Notes: a model not told the origin generated them from the letters alone. Counted from the first letter of the stretch, positions 1 to 6,142 are shown. The stretch is DNA of 23,734 nucleotides from Candidatus Uhrbacteria bacterium (GCA_018700535.1 JABITQ010000021.1:1-23734); one strand, 5' to 3'. Numbers and translations are program-made.

Positions 1-231
1 ATGGAAGAGCTTGAGCGGACAGCAAGCTCATTCAACGGTGTTGATAAGGTGTACGCAATCCAAGCCGGACGAGAGATTCGTGTCTTCATCAATCCAGAAA
101 AAATCGACGACCTTACCGCGTATCGTCTTGCAAAAGACATTGCGAACAAGATCGAAGCTGAACTTAGTTATCCTGGTGAAGTTAAGGTGATGGTCATCCG
201 CGAAACACGTGTCATTGAGTTCGCTAAATAG
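1..231 (+). CDS. rny: Ribonuclease Y, C-terminal fragment (5' end outside window)
   Basis: RNase Y is a membrane-anchored endoribonuclease that starts mRNA decay. Only the last 76 residues are present. They match the family C-terminus: VYAIQAGREIRVF, then a stretch ending SYPGEVKVMVIRETR and a final EFAK. The N-terminal membrane anchor, coiled coil, KH and HD domains must lie upstream, so the ATG at base 1 is an internal methionine and not a start. The HU promoter begins 3 nt after the stop codon, so HU is not dependent on rny transcription. The family assignment is secure; nothing can be said about the missing part. Confidence 0.93.
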   Translation: MEELERTASSFNGVDKVYAIQAGREIRVFINPEKIDDLTAYRLAKDIANKIEAELSYPGEVKVMVIRETRVIEFAK

Positions 232-233
232 CA

Positions 234-262
234 TTGACTCACCAATATTTCTTAGCTATATT
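234..262 (+). promoter_or_regulatory. Sigma-70-type promoter of HU gene
   Basis: TTGACT (234-239), 17-nt spacer, TATATT (257-262). The predicted start near 269 leaves a leader of about 17 nt without a Shine-Dalgarno motif before the HU ATG. Confidence 0.7.
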
Positions 263-285
263 TAGGGCAGAATAACTTCTACTAT

Positions 286-576
286 ATGAACAAAGCTGAG
301 CTTGCAACACGACTTGCAGACAAACTAGATATCTCAAAAAAACTCGCTGAGGACTTCATTGCCTCATTTGAGGAAATTGTTACTCGCGCACTTGTAAACG
401 GTGAAGAAGTCACCATTGCAGGGTTTGGAACGTTCTCTAGCCGCATGCGTAAAGGACGCATCGGTGTGAACCCACAAAACCCCACAGAAAAGATCACAAT
501 CCCTTCTGTGCTTGTGCCAAAGTTCAAAGCTGGAAAAGCACTGAAGGACACACTGAAAGGAAAGCGAGAAATTTAA
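286..576 (+). CDS. hup: HU-family DNA-binding protein
   Basis: Nucleoid-associated histone-like protein that binds and bends DNA as a dimer. The 96 residues cover the complete HU fold: N-terminal helices (MNKAELATRLADKL) followed by the signature region GEEVTIAGFGTFS. The DNA-binding beta arm follows, including the NPQNP motif whose proline intercalates in HU/IHF proteins. The C-terminal helix FKAGKALKDTL closes the fold. Length is normal for HU (about 90-100). The gene has its own promoter and is closed by a strong terminator, so it is monocistronic. IHF subunits are the alternative, but the sequence reads as generic HU. Confidence 0.96.
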   Translation: MNKAELATRLADKLDISKKLAEDFIASFEEIVTRALVNGEEVTIAGFGTFSSRMRKGRIGVNPQNPTEKITIPSVLVPKFKAGKALKDTLKGKREI

Positions 577-583
577 CAGACAG

Positions 584-614
584 AAAAACAACCTCCCGTA
601 CGGAGGTTGTTTTT
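584..614 (+). terminator. Intrinsic terminator after HU
   Basis: Perfect 10-bp stem AACAACCTCC (587-596) / GGAGGTTGTT (602-611) with a 5-nt loop and a T run. It starts 11 nt after the HU stop. The A-rich left flank makes it possibly bidirectional. Confidence 0.9.
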
Positions 615-649
615 GTTATGCTCTTGTTCTTGGGCGCACTAGTCTTTAA

Positions 650-910
650 CTACATCTGCAGCGCAGCACCAATGAACGCAGCAATGACAGCAGCTACCAC
701 CAAAAAGATAAGTAATCCTTTTACAGGTTTGCTCATGTTACTTTTTACACTTGACCGAATTCCAACAATAAGAGCTAGGACGGGAGAAGCGAAAATGATG
801 ATGTTCGCAGAGATCTGAAGATAGTCTGCACCACCAGTGCTGGCCAACCATGGTCCACCGACGACTGTTAAAAAGATGAAGACGAGGAATAAGATAATGG
901 ATACGATCAT
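650..910 (-). CDS. Small multi-spanning membrane protein, unknown function
   Basis: An 86-residue protein built almost entirely of hydrophobic segments: residues about 2-22, 33-50 and 64-84. They are separated by a short polar loop and a basic stretch (RSSVKSNMSKPVKG). I do not recognise the family; small proteins of this form are common next to housekeeping genes in Patescibacteria. The start is supported by a CATAAT -10-like box (919-924 on the minus strand), which would place transcription start at or next to the ATG. It lies between two terminators, so it is a single-gene unit convergent with HU. The TM pattern supports a real gene, but function is unknown. Confidence 0.65.
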   Translation of the reverse strand: MIVSIILFLVFIFLTVVGGPWLASTGGADYLQISANIIIFASPVLALIVGIRSSVKSNMSKPVKGLLIFLVVAAVIAAFIGAALQM

Positions 911-918
911 ATGTATTG

Positions 919-924
919 ATTATG
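919..924 (-). promoter_or_regulatory. Possible -10 box of small membrane protein gene
   Basis: CATAAT on the minus strand, 5/6 to consensus. It lies 8 nt before the ATG and predicts a leaderless message. No good -35 is visible, so the call is weak. Confidence 0.35.
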
Positions 925-963
925 AATATGTTTACATTTTACTCTGAAATCTTCAGAGACACC

Positions 964-994
964 AAAAAACGCACCTGATGAAGGTGCGTTTTTT
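964..994 (-). terminator. Terminator of the astE-like/proS unit
   Basis: Perfect 12-bp stem AAAAAACGCACC (964-975) / GGTGCGTTTTTT (983-994) with a 7-nt loop, 6 nt beyond the proS stop on the minus strand. T runs on both strands make it bidirectional. Confidence 0.9.
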
Positions 995-1000
995 ATAAAC

Positions 1001-2278
1001 TTATTCGTGTGACGTCAACCTCATGGGCGCATCCACCCAAGTCTTTACTTCCGCGATAATCTCACCTTCCCCAACCAATCGCGCATCGCCCTCATGACGC
1101 TCTTTCCATTCGATTGAATTTTGAGCGAGGCTCTTTTCGCTAATCACCAGGCGCAGTGGGATTCCGATCAAGTCTGCATCTGCAAACTTTTGACCTGGTC
1201 GCAGGTCACGCTCGTCCCAAAGGACTTCAATGCCAGCTGCTTCCAAATCGTCGTGCAAACCAGATGCTACTGACTCGACACGCTCACGCACTGCGTCATC
1301 TTTTGACCCGAGTGTAATCAAGTGTACGTGGAATGGCGCAACAGACTTTGGCCAGATGATTCCATTGTCATCGTTGTGCACCTCTACGATCGATCCCATC
1401 ATTCGTGATGGACCAATGCCGTATGAACCCATGATGATTTTTTGTGGGTTCCCTTCGGCGTCGTTCATTTTAAATTTGATCGCATCTGGAAAACGAGACT
1501 CGAGTGGGAAAATGTTTCCGACCTCGATTGTTTTGTGCACATCGTACTTGTCCGTGTTCTCCCAGTCTTCTTCAGGCACAACCTCTTTGTTCAAGGCATC
1601 GCCTGATTCCTTGTCGACATACACACGATCCTCACCCGCCTCAGTCTTCACCTGAAACTCGTGACTGTATTTTTCTGTGAAATCCCCACCGCTTGCCTTC
1701 ACTACTATCGCATCTAATCCACAACGCTTATAAACCTTGAGGTAAGCCTCTTTTGACTCTTCGTAGAATTTTTCAAAACCCTCTTGGGTTAGATGAAAGC
1801 TATACAGATCTTTCATGTTAAATTCGCGCCCACGTAGAAGCCCAGATTTTGCTCGTGCTTCGTTACGAAACTTGTCATTCATTTGGTAAAGCAAGATTGG
1901 AAAATCTTTATATGACTTTGCAAATGTTTTCACGAGCGGTGTCACCATGTCTTCCGCGGTTGCCGCAAGTGCAAGCTCTTTTCCACCAGCACCCTCAAAT
2001 CGATACAGCACGTCGATCCCCCATCGACCTGTATCTTCCCAAACTTTTTTAGGAGTAAGCATTGGCACAGAAATTTCTTGCCCACCAATTGCATCCATTT
2101 CCTCGCGAACAATCTGCTGAATCTTTTTTAGAACACGCAGACCAAGTGGCAAATACGTGTACGCACCAGCCATCAACTGATTGATGTATCCAGCCTGAGT
2201 AAGCAGACGAGCGTTTGCAGAATCAGCATCGTGAGGTGCTTCTTTTGTTGTTTTACCGAATAATGTTGAATAACGCAT
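1001..2278 (-). CDS. proS: Prolyl-tRNA synthetase (short form without editing insertion)
   Basis: Class II aminoacyl-tRNA synthetase that charges tRNA-Pro. Visible in order: the N-terminal segment MRYSTLFGKTTKE typical of bacterial ProRS, motif 1 (IGGQEISVPML), motif 2 (FRNEARAKSGLLRGREF), the acidic motif-3 approach, motif 3 (MGSYGIGPSRMMG), and the anticodon-binding domain with WDERDLRPGQKFADADLIGIP. At 425 residues it is about 150 shorter than E. coli ProRS. The region between motifs 2 and 3 is too short for the YbaK-like editing domain, so cis-editing of Ala-tRNA(Pro) is absent. It lies 14 nt downstream of the AstE-like gene and shares its promoter. No Shine-Dalgarno precedes the ATG. Confidence 0.96.
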   Translation of the reverse strand: MRYSTLFGKTTKEAPHDADSANARLLTQAGYINQLMAGAYTYLPLGLRVLKKIQQIVREEMDAIGGQEISVPMLTPKKVWEDTGRWGIDVLYRFEGAGGKELALAATAEDMVTPLVKTFAKSYKDFPILLYQMNDKFRNEARAKSGLLRGREFNMKDLYSFHLTQEGFEKFYEESKEAYLKVYKRCGLDAIVVKASGGDFTEKYSHEFQVKTEAGEDRVYVDKESGDALNKEVVPEEDWENTDKYDVHKTIEVGNIFPLESRFPDAIKFKMNDAEGNPQKIIMGSYGIGPSRMMGSIVEVHNDDNGIIWPKSVAPFHVHLITLGSKDDAVRERVESVASGLHDDLEAAGIEVLWDERDLRPGQKFADADLIGIPLRLVISEKSLAQNSIEWKERHEGDARLVGEGEIIAEVKTWVDAPMRLTSHE

Positions 2279-2292
2279 ATTTCATTTCAATG

Positions 2293-3183
2293 TTAATTCA
2301 CCTGCTTTGCGAGATAACCTACAGGCATCCCGTTGTGTCGATTTTCTTCTGGTTTTGGAAAGACGACCACGCCGTCAAAATTTGCTGTTACCGGCTTTTC
2401 TTTTCCCTCACCGTGCCAGCCAAGTGTGGTGCCGGTTGTGAAACGCTCCCAAGAACGTTCACCAAACCCTTCCGTATAACGGAAGCCTGCTGGGGTGAGA
2501 ATGATCGGCTCTACGATTTCAAAAATATCTTGCGTGCACTTTCGAGACTCAATGGGGTTACCAGCCACAAGACCTTTGTGACGCAGAAGGTTCACTACAT
2601 TGTCGTACACCTCATCGATTCGACTCACATCCCATGCAAGCCCCGTCTCGTAACAGATTCCGATCCCTCCATGTGCCTCAGTGTACTCATCAGTGGTCAC
2701 AGGACGCCCTCCAAGGACGAACCGTGGGTCTGTGAGTACTTTTGTGCAAGGAAACCATCTGTAGGCATCCGCATGCTTATCTGAGTGTAAACATGCAACG
2801 AATGGTTCTGAGGGTTTGTTTGTTGCATGCATGTCTACAACAATGTCGCTTTCTTGCAAGATTGGTGCGAGCTCACGTGCACGCTGGTCTTCATAAGAAT
2901 CAACGGAGTCTTGGTCTAGCAGATTTGTGGGGAATGACCGATTAAGATCGCGACCAATCCCTGACCCTCTCTTATTCAGCTCAATGGCTTTCAAATTTCC
3001 AAACGCAATATACAACGTTCCACTCGCCACCGAAATTGATCCAGATTCGATCTCTGCACGAAGCCTCCTCACTACTTCGATTCCTGTTCGCTCATTACCA
3101 TGCACGCCTCCCAAAATTGTAATAATAGGACCATGTATGGCCCCACTTACCCTCCAGACAGATTCGTCAATCTCCTCAATCAT
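2293..3183 (-). CDS. AstE/aspartoacylase-family zinc deacylase
   Basis: Zinc-dependent carboxypeptidase-fold enzyme (M14-like, succinylglutamate desuccinylase/aspartoacylase family) that hydrolyses N-acyl amino acids or related amides. Zinc ligands are visible as H28 and E31 in GGVHGNERTG and H119 in VVDMHAT. Substrate residues sit in RDLNRSFP (78-85), and the catalytic glutamate is probably E179 in GIGICYETG. The C-terminal part is the small beta domain seen in this family. Length (296) is normal. It is the first gene of a unit with proS. The substrate cannot be told from sequence; an arginine catabolic role is unlikely in a reduced genome with no ast genes nearby. Confidence 0.85.
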   Translation of the reverse strand: MIEEIDESVWRVSGAIHGPIITILGGVHGNERTGIEVVRRLRAEIESGSISVASGTLYIAFGNLKAIELNKRGSGIGRDLNRSFPTNLLDQDSVDSYEDQRARELAPILQESDIVVDMHATNKPSEPFVACLHSDKHADAYRWFPCTKVLTDPRFVLGGRPVTTDEYTEAHGGIGICYETGLAWDVSRIDEVYDNVVNLLRHKGLVAGNPIESRKCTQDIFEIVEPIILTPAGFRYTEGFGERSWERFTTGTTLGWHGEGKEKPVTANFDGVVVFPKPEENRHNGMPVGYLAKQVN

Positions 3184-3192
3184 AATGCTGAA

Positions 3193-3221
3193 AGCATACG
3201 TAAAGTTGCGTCATTTGCCAA
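3193..3221 (-). promoter_or_regulatory. Promoter of the astE-like/proS unit
   Basis: Minus strand TTGGCA (3221-3216), 17-nt spacer, TATGCT (3198-3193). The predicted start near 3186 is within 2-3 nt of the ATG at 3183, so the message is probably leaderless. An imperfect inverted repeat, CCAAGG...CCTTGG (3219-3242), overlaps the -35. Confidence 0.6.
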
Positions 3222-3244
3222 GGCTATGGGGTGCTACCTTGGCT

Positions 3245-3289
3245 TATAATACCAATTCATGCTAAAAGAGAGTCTTCCTAATTAGGAAG
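3245..3289 (+). promoter_or_regulatory. -10 box and leader palindrome of the GNAT-like gene
   Basis: Consensus TATAAT at 3245-3250, with no convincing -35 at 16-18 nt. The leader then carries a perfect 16-nt palindrome, CTTCCTAATTAGGAAG (3274-3289), followed by TTTTC. It could be an operator, a short attenuator hairpin or an mRNA-stabilising stem. Confidence 0.45.
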
Positions 3290-3323
3290 TTTTCTTGTGT
3301 AGAGACAACATGGAGTGAGCAAT

Positions 3324-4037
3324 ATGATCAACCAGCTGATGACTGGAGCTGCAACGCGCGCGCAGCGACTGCGAACGCAAGTAAGAAACAGCGCGGTAGG
3401 AAGTCACCTGCGTCACCTCGCAAACCGTCGCAATACTCCTGGGATCGACTTCGTGCCTGGGGGAAGACTTGTCACTCTGCGAGCAGACTGGGCAGAAGAA
3501 CTTGAAGAGATCTCGCGCGGAGAACCACATCTACTGACAAAAACGGCAGCAGACTTTCAGGACGTAGCCAGAAAAGGCCACATTCTGGTCGCGGTTGATC
3601 GCAGCGAAAACTCTCGTGTCGTCGGATGCATCGTGCTCTGGCCACTCGGACAAGATGAGTCGAACAACTACTGGTTCGAGCTTGGAACATTCATGGTTAG
3701 ACCCGAGTATCGATTCGGCAGTCGCACAAGCAAAGCGATGCCGATCGGCGATACGCTCTACCAGTACATACTGCTTCTGCATCGACACAGAAACATCCTC
3801 GGCACAACAACCAACCGTCGCGCCGTTCACACCGGACAACGTCACGGCATGCAGATGGTGAGTTTTCAAAAGCTTCCACCATCAATTCATACCGCAACAT
3901 GCATCTGCCCCGCAGACAAAATGCAGACGGATGACAGCATGCAATGCGCAATCAAGGACAATGGCTGTCGCGTACGCATCAGCTTTCAAACGTGGATGCG
4001 TATGGGGCAACCGACACAACTTTCTTGGACAGAATAA
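3324..4037 (+). CDS. GNAT-fold acetyltransferase-like protein (orphan)
   Basis: 237 residues. The middle reads as a GNAT core: strand ILVAVD, strand VVGCIVLWP, then WFELGTFMVRPEYR leading to the acetyl-CoA loop, a helix, and a late strand near TTTNRRAVHTGQRHGMQMVSF. The pyrophosphate-binding loop (RFGSRTSKA) is only loosely like the R-x-x-G-x-G/A consensus, so activity is uncertain. The first 40 residues are basic. I chose ATG 3324 because GGAG lies 8 nt upstream (3312-3315); the in-frame GTG at 3315 overlaps that motif. The gene has its own promoter box and a terminator, and its base usage is more GC-rich than the core genes. No substrate can be inferred. Confidence 0.72.
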   Translation: MINQLMTGAATRAQRLRTQVRNSAVGSHLRHLANRRNTPGIDFVPGGRLVTLRADWAEELEEISRGEPHLLTKTAADFQDVARKGHILVAVDRSENSRVVGCIVLWPLGQDESNNYWFELGTFMVRPEYRFGSRTSKAMPIGDTLYQYILLLHRHRNILGTTTNRRAVHTGQRHGMQMVSFQKLPPSIHTATCICPADKMQTDDSMQCAIKDNGCRVRISFQTWMRMGQPTQLSWTE

Positions 4038-4050
4038 CGTCCATTGACCA

Positions 4051-4086
4051 GCGAGACCATTACGTGGTCTCGCTATTATTTTTTCA
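4051..4086 (+). terminator. Terminator of GNAT-like gene
   Basis: Perfect 9-bp stem GCGAGACCA (4051-4059) / TGGTCTCGC (4065-4073) with a 5-nt loop and a T-rich tail, 13 nt after the stop. Confidence 0.88.
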
Positions 4087-4118
4087 AAAAGAAAGCCGAC
4101 CCGCGTGAGGATCGGCTG
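4083..4118 (-). terminator. Terminator of the 4121-4966 gene
   Basis: On the minus strand AGCCGA...TCGGCT (4117-4112 / 4099-4094), with inner CC/GG pairs, followed by TTTCTTTTT. It starts 3 nt after the stop. Confidence 0.8.
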
Positions 4119-4120
4119 TG

Positions 4121-4966
4121 CTAGAAGTCTATAACCTCTTCATTCATTGAATCCACATGAAGCGGCCTGTGTTTCTGAAAGCGCGTAATAGCTTCAGTAA
4201 GCAACTTGACTACAGCAGTCAGATCTGAAGGAAACTGATCGTTACAAGGCGCAAGCACTTCGCTCGCTGAATCAATTGACCTCGTGCCAAGCACCCACTC
4301 TCTGACAACCCAACCAGATGGCTCACCAGGAAGACTCATGCTTGCTCGAGCAAAGGTAGGTCGCAAGACCAGAATGACCCCTGCCTTATCATGACGACCA
4401 AGTGACAACGAAAGGTTGCCTGGACTACTTGGACTACATCCATCAAAGCCCCTCCAGAACCTTGTGCACTCACCATTCCCTACTCTGAGCAAGCTCTCAA
4501 GGGACTTGATTATTGCATGGGGACCTGACCCAAGAATCGCCTCCCAGTGCTCTCTTGCCTGAGACCGATCTTCTGGAATCGGAAGGAGGCGATCAAGGCT
4601 TGCGACTTGATGATCACCACCCAATGGCATGCGCAACAGAAACAAGCAAGGTGAACTGATGTTGCTGTCCCTAGACATCATTGATCGAGCGTTATCCAAC
4701 TCACCAAACGTAACCACTCTCAGATCCTCCGCAGAGATATCGGGAACAGAGCAGCGTGGTTGAATCTTGATTTCAACCTCCGCATTCGCAGGCCTTGTGA
4801 CATCCACGGACCACGACAGAGGCAGCAAGAAAACATCAGTGCCGCCAACAGAACTCACTTGGCGCATCTGAAGCTTGAGAATGACTGACAAGCCAGCCCT
4901 CCTGATCAGCAGAAGTGAAAACTGATAAGTGCCGGTGACAACGTACGCATCTTGCTGTTCAGACAT
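4121..4966 (-). CDS. Unknown orphan protein, 281 aa
   Basis: I do not recognise this protein. It is predicted soluble, with mixed beta-rich N-terminal segments (GTYQFSLLLIRR, LSVILKLQMRQV, EVEIKIQPR) that look like a jelly-roll or immunoglobulin-type sheet. A more helical C-terminal third (LTAVVKLLTEAITRFQKH) follows, with an acidic tail. There is no signal peptide and no TM segment. The start is well supported by AGGGAG 5 nt before the ATG. The promoter is TTGACA-N16-TAAGGT and the terminator is its own, so it is a single-gene unit convergent with the GNAT-like gene. Coding is likely because the long frame, ribosome site, promoter and terminator all agree. Confidence 0.72.
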   Translation of the reverse strand: MSEQQDAYVVTGTYQFSLLLIRRAGLSVILKLQMRQVSSVGGTDVFLLPLSWSVDVTRPANAEVEIKIQPRCSVPDISAEDLRVVTFGELDNARSMMSRDSNISSPCLFLLRMPLGGDHQVASLDRLLPIPEDRSQAREHWEAILGSGPHAIIKSLESLLRVGNGECTRFWRGFDGCSPSSPGNLSLSLGRHDKAGVILVLRPTFARASMSLPGEPSGWVVREWVLGTRSIDSASEVLAPCNDQFPSDLTAVVKLLTEAITRFQKHRPLHVDSMNEEVIDF

Positions 4967-4997
4967 CTGGACTCCCTACAATTAGGTGTGCAACTCA

Positions 4998-5025
4998 ACC
5001 TTAGCCCGACTGCGCTTTTTGTCAA
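4998..5025 (-). promoter_or_regulatory. Promoter of the 4121-4966 gene
   Basis: Minus strand TTGACA (5025-5020), 16-nt spacer, TAAGGT (5003-4998), with predicted start near 4990. The same unusual TAAGGT -10 follows TTGACA upstream of the orphan gene starting at 21899. Confidence 0.5.
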
Positions 5026-5060
5026 ACAAAAAAACAACCATTATTGCAATGGTTGTTTTT
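5026..5060 (-). terminator. Terminator of tRNA-Lys
   Basis: Perfect 10-bp stem AACAACCATT (5033-5042) / AATGGTTGTT (5048-5057) with a 5-nt loop. T runs lie on both strands, directly after the tRNA CCA. Confidence 0.9.
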
Positions 5061-5136
5061 TGGTGCGTCGGGTGGGACTCGAACCCACGGCCAAGAGATT
5101 AAGAGTCTCCTGCTCTACCGACTGAGCTACCGACGC
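5061..5136 (-). tRNA. tRNA-Lys (anticodon CUU)
   Basis: Complete 76-nt cloverleaf on the minus strand. The acceptor GCGTCGG pairs with CCGACGC. The D arm is GCTC/GAGC and the anticodon stem is GGAGA/TCTCT with loop CTCTTAA. The T arm is GTGGG-TTCGAGT-CCCAC. The discriminator is A and CCA is encoded. Its 5' end lies 4 nt from the structured leader 5141-5269. Confidence 0.97.
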
Positions 5137-5140
5137 ATTT

Positions 5141-5269
5141 GTAAACCATCCAGAATCACGCGATCTGCTTGGTCTTCGGGAAAAATCTAATGAGCTGACC
5201 GCGTATGGTCAAGCTCATTAGATTTTCCCCTCCAGACCGGCGCATCTCACGCAATTCTGAATGGTTTAC
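5141..5269 (-). ncRNA. Structured leader of tRNA-Lys (copy 1 of a paired element)
   Basis: Read on the minus strand, 5' to 3': outer stem arm (5269-5254), conserved block TGAGATGCGCCGGTCTGGA (5249-5231), and a long apical hairpin. That hairpin has arms 5226-5212 / 5196-5182, 15 bp perfect, plus an inner GACC/GGTC. Then conserved block CGAAGACCAAGCAGATCGC (5178-5160) and the closing outer arm (5156-5141, 15 of 16 paired). GGTCT and AGACC in the two blocks can pair, leaving a GGA/GA internal loop below the hairpin. The promoter at 5307-5335 would transcribe it with a 5' hairpin (5295-5274) and then tRNA-Lys. Family not recognised. RNase P cleavage would release it as a free RNA; that is inference. 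Confidence 0.75.
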
Positions 5270-5306
5270 TTTCGTCGGAAAAGTAGGGTTCCGACTTGCC
5301 GCGCTT

Positions 5307-5335
5307 AGTATGCCAACAACATTGACATGAGTCAA
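5307..5335 (-). promoter_or_regulatory. Promoter towards tRNA-Lys
   Basis: Minus strand TTGACT (5335-5330), 17-nt spacer, CATACT (5312-5307), with predicted start near 5300. It is back to back with the rightward promoter; the two -35 boxes are 2 bp apart inside ATTGACATGAGTCAAT. Confidence 0.7.
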
Positions 5336-5350
5336 TAGTTCCGATAGTAT
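5322..5350 (+). promoter_or_regulatory. Promoter towards tRNA-Arg
   Basis: TTGACA (5322-5327), 17-nt spacer, TAGTAT (5345-5350), with predicted start near 5357. The second structured leader begins about 12 nt later. Confidence 0.7.
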
Positions 5351-5368
5351 CCCCCCATAAGTCCAAAT

Positions 5369-5495
5369 GTAAAACGTCCTTGATTGGATGAGATGCGCCG
5401 GTCTGGAGTGAATATATTTGCGAGTCGACCACAAATGGTCGTCGAACAAATATATTCACGAAGACCAAGCAGATCGCCAATCAAGGACGTTTTAC
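5369..5495 (+). ncRNA. Structured leader of tRNA-Arg (copy 2 of the paired element)
   Basis: 5' to 3': outer arm GTAAAACGTCCTTGATTGG (5369-5387), block TGAGATGCGCCGGTCTGGA (5389-5407), apical hairpin (arms 5408-5420 / 5447-5459, 13 bp perfect, plus inner GACC/GGTC), block CGAAGACCAAGCAGATCGC (5459-5477), and outer arm 5477-5495, a perfect 19-nt complement of the first. Both blocks are identical to copy 1, while outer stem and hairpin are unrelated in sequence yet fully paired. Total length is 127 nt against 129 nt. It ends 4 nt before tRNA-Arg. Family not recognised. Spurious ORFs cross it but none is supported. Confidence 0.78.
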
Positions 5496-5499
5496 AGAA

Positions 5500-5576
5500 G
5501 CGGGTGTAGCTCAGTTGGATAGAGCGCGTGGCTTCGGACCACGAGGCCGGGGGTTCGAGTCCTCCCGCCCGCACCA
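5500..5576 (+). tRNA. tRNA-Arg (anticodon UCG)
   Basis: Complete 77-nt cloverleaf. The acceptor GCGGGTG pairs with CGCCCGC. The D arm is GCTC/GAGC and the anticodon stem is CGTGG/CCACG with loop CTTCGGA. The T loop is TTCGAGT. The discriminator is A and CCA is encoded. It reads CGA codons (and wobble). Confidence 0.97.
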
Positions 5577-5605
5577 AAAACACACAACCTTGGTTGTGTG
5601 TTTTT
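5577..5605 (+). terminator. Terminator of tRNA-Arg
   Basis: Stem AAAACACACAACC / GGTTGTGTGTTTT (5577-5589 / 5592-5604), 13 bp perfect, with a T tail directly after the CCA. Confidence 0.92.
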
Positions 5606-5615
5606 ATTTGTCACT

Positions 5616-5644
5616 TTGACACCCAGCCCTCATATCGCTATTCT
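5616..5644 (+). promoter_or_regulatory. Promoter of the NlpC/P60-like gene
   Basis: TTGACA (5616-5621), 17-nt spacer, TATTCT (5639-5644). The predicted start near 5651 gives a leader of about 29 nt that contains the ribosome site. Confidence 0.7.
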
Positions 5645-5679
5645 CCCCACACTCAACCCACAACCACTTGGAGACTGCA

Positions 5680-6099
5680 TTGGATCTAATTACTATTTCC
5701 AGATCTCTGATCGGAAACGCTACCTACGTACGTGGTGCAAACCCAGCATCAGCACCTGGCATTGTCGACTGCTCAACATATACAGCTTGGGTGTGTCGAC
5801 ATGTAGACGTGCCCCTCCCCCGTTACGCACGAGACCAGCACGCACAGTGCGACACAGTCATTCGGGCGCAACTACTTCCTCTCGACTTTATATTCTTTCG
5901 AGTGAAGGACAACGAAGATCTCGAGAGGATCCCCAGAAATCACGTAGCGCATGTAGGGATTGTCGTGAGCAACACACACTTCGTACACGCAGCCACCCCC
6001 AAGCTCGGCGTCATCGAACAGCTGATCGACAGCATCGATCCAGAACGCTTCCACAGCTTCGGACGCCTCCCTGCACTCGCTGCGTTTCAGCAAATCTAA
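5680..6099 (+). CDS. NlpC/P60-like cysteine peptidase domain protein (orphan)
   Basis: 139 residues forming a bare papain-like NlpC/P60 fold, the family that cleaves gamma-D-Glu-meso-DAP and related peptidoglycan peptide bonds. The nucleophile is C31 in GIVDCSTYTAWV. The base is H91 in HVAHVGIVV. The third residue is probably H103 in FVHAAT. The LPLDFIFF segment equals the usual PGDLVFF strand. There is no signal peptide or cell-wall-binding domain, so it is predicted to be cytoplasmic or exported by another route. I chose TTG 5680 because GGAG (5670-5673) lies 6 nt upstream; the TTG at 5668 overlaps that motif. It is a single-gene unit with its own promoter and terminator. Confidence 0.78.
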   Translation: MDLITISRSLIGNATYVRGANPASAPGIVDCSTYTAWVCRHVDVPLPRYARDQHAQCDTVIRAQLLPLDFIFFRVKDNEDLERIPRNHVAHVGIVVSNTHFVHAATPKLGVIEQLIDSIDPERFHSFGRLPALAAFQQI

Positions 6100-6100
6100 A

Positions 6101-6128
6101 ACCGACCCACTTGCGGGGTCGGTCTTCT
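6101..6128. terminator. Shared terminator between NlpC-like gene and rnc
   Basis: 8-bp stem ACCGACCC (6101-6108) / GGGTCGGT (6116-6123). The T-rich tail is CTTCTT on plus and TTTTAG on minus. It serves two convergent units. Confidence 0.75.
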
Positions 6129-6142
6129 TATTCCATTTATTG

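Noticed and set aside
5141..5495. Interpretation as a REPIN or MITE with terminal inverted repeats
   Set aside because: A simple inverted duplication would keep the outer stems identical between halves. Here stems differ but remain paired, promoters lie in the centre, and each half abuts a tRNA. It is not fully excluded and is kept as the alternative in the finding.
5141..5495. CRISPR array
   Set aside because: The repeated blocks are inverted and occur only twice each, with no regular spacing and no cas genes.
5156..5583. Minus-strand ORFs of 77-97 codons across the inter-tRNA region
   Set aside because: They lie wholly on the inverted repeats and into the tRNA gene, have no ribosome site, and the covarying stems explain the sequence better than coding.
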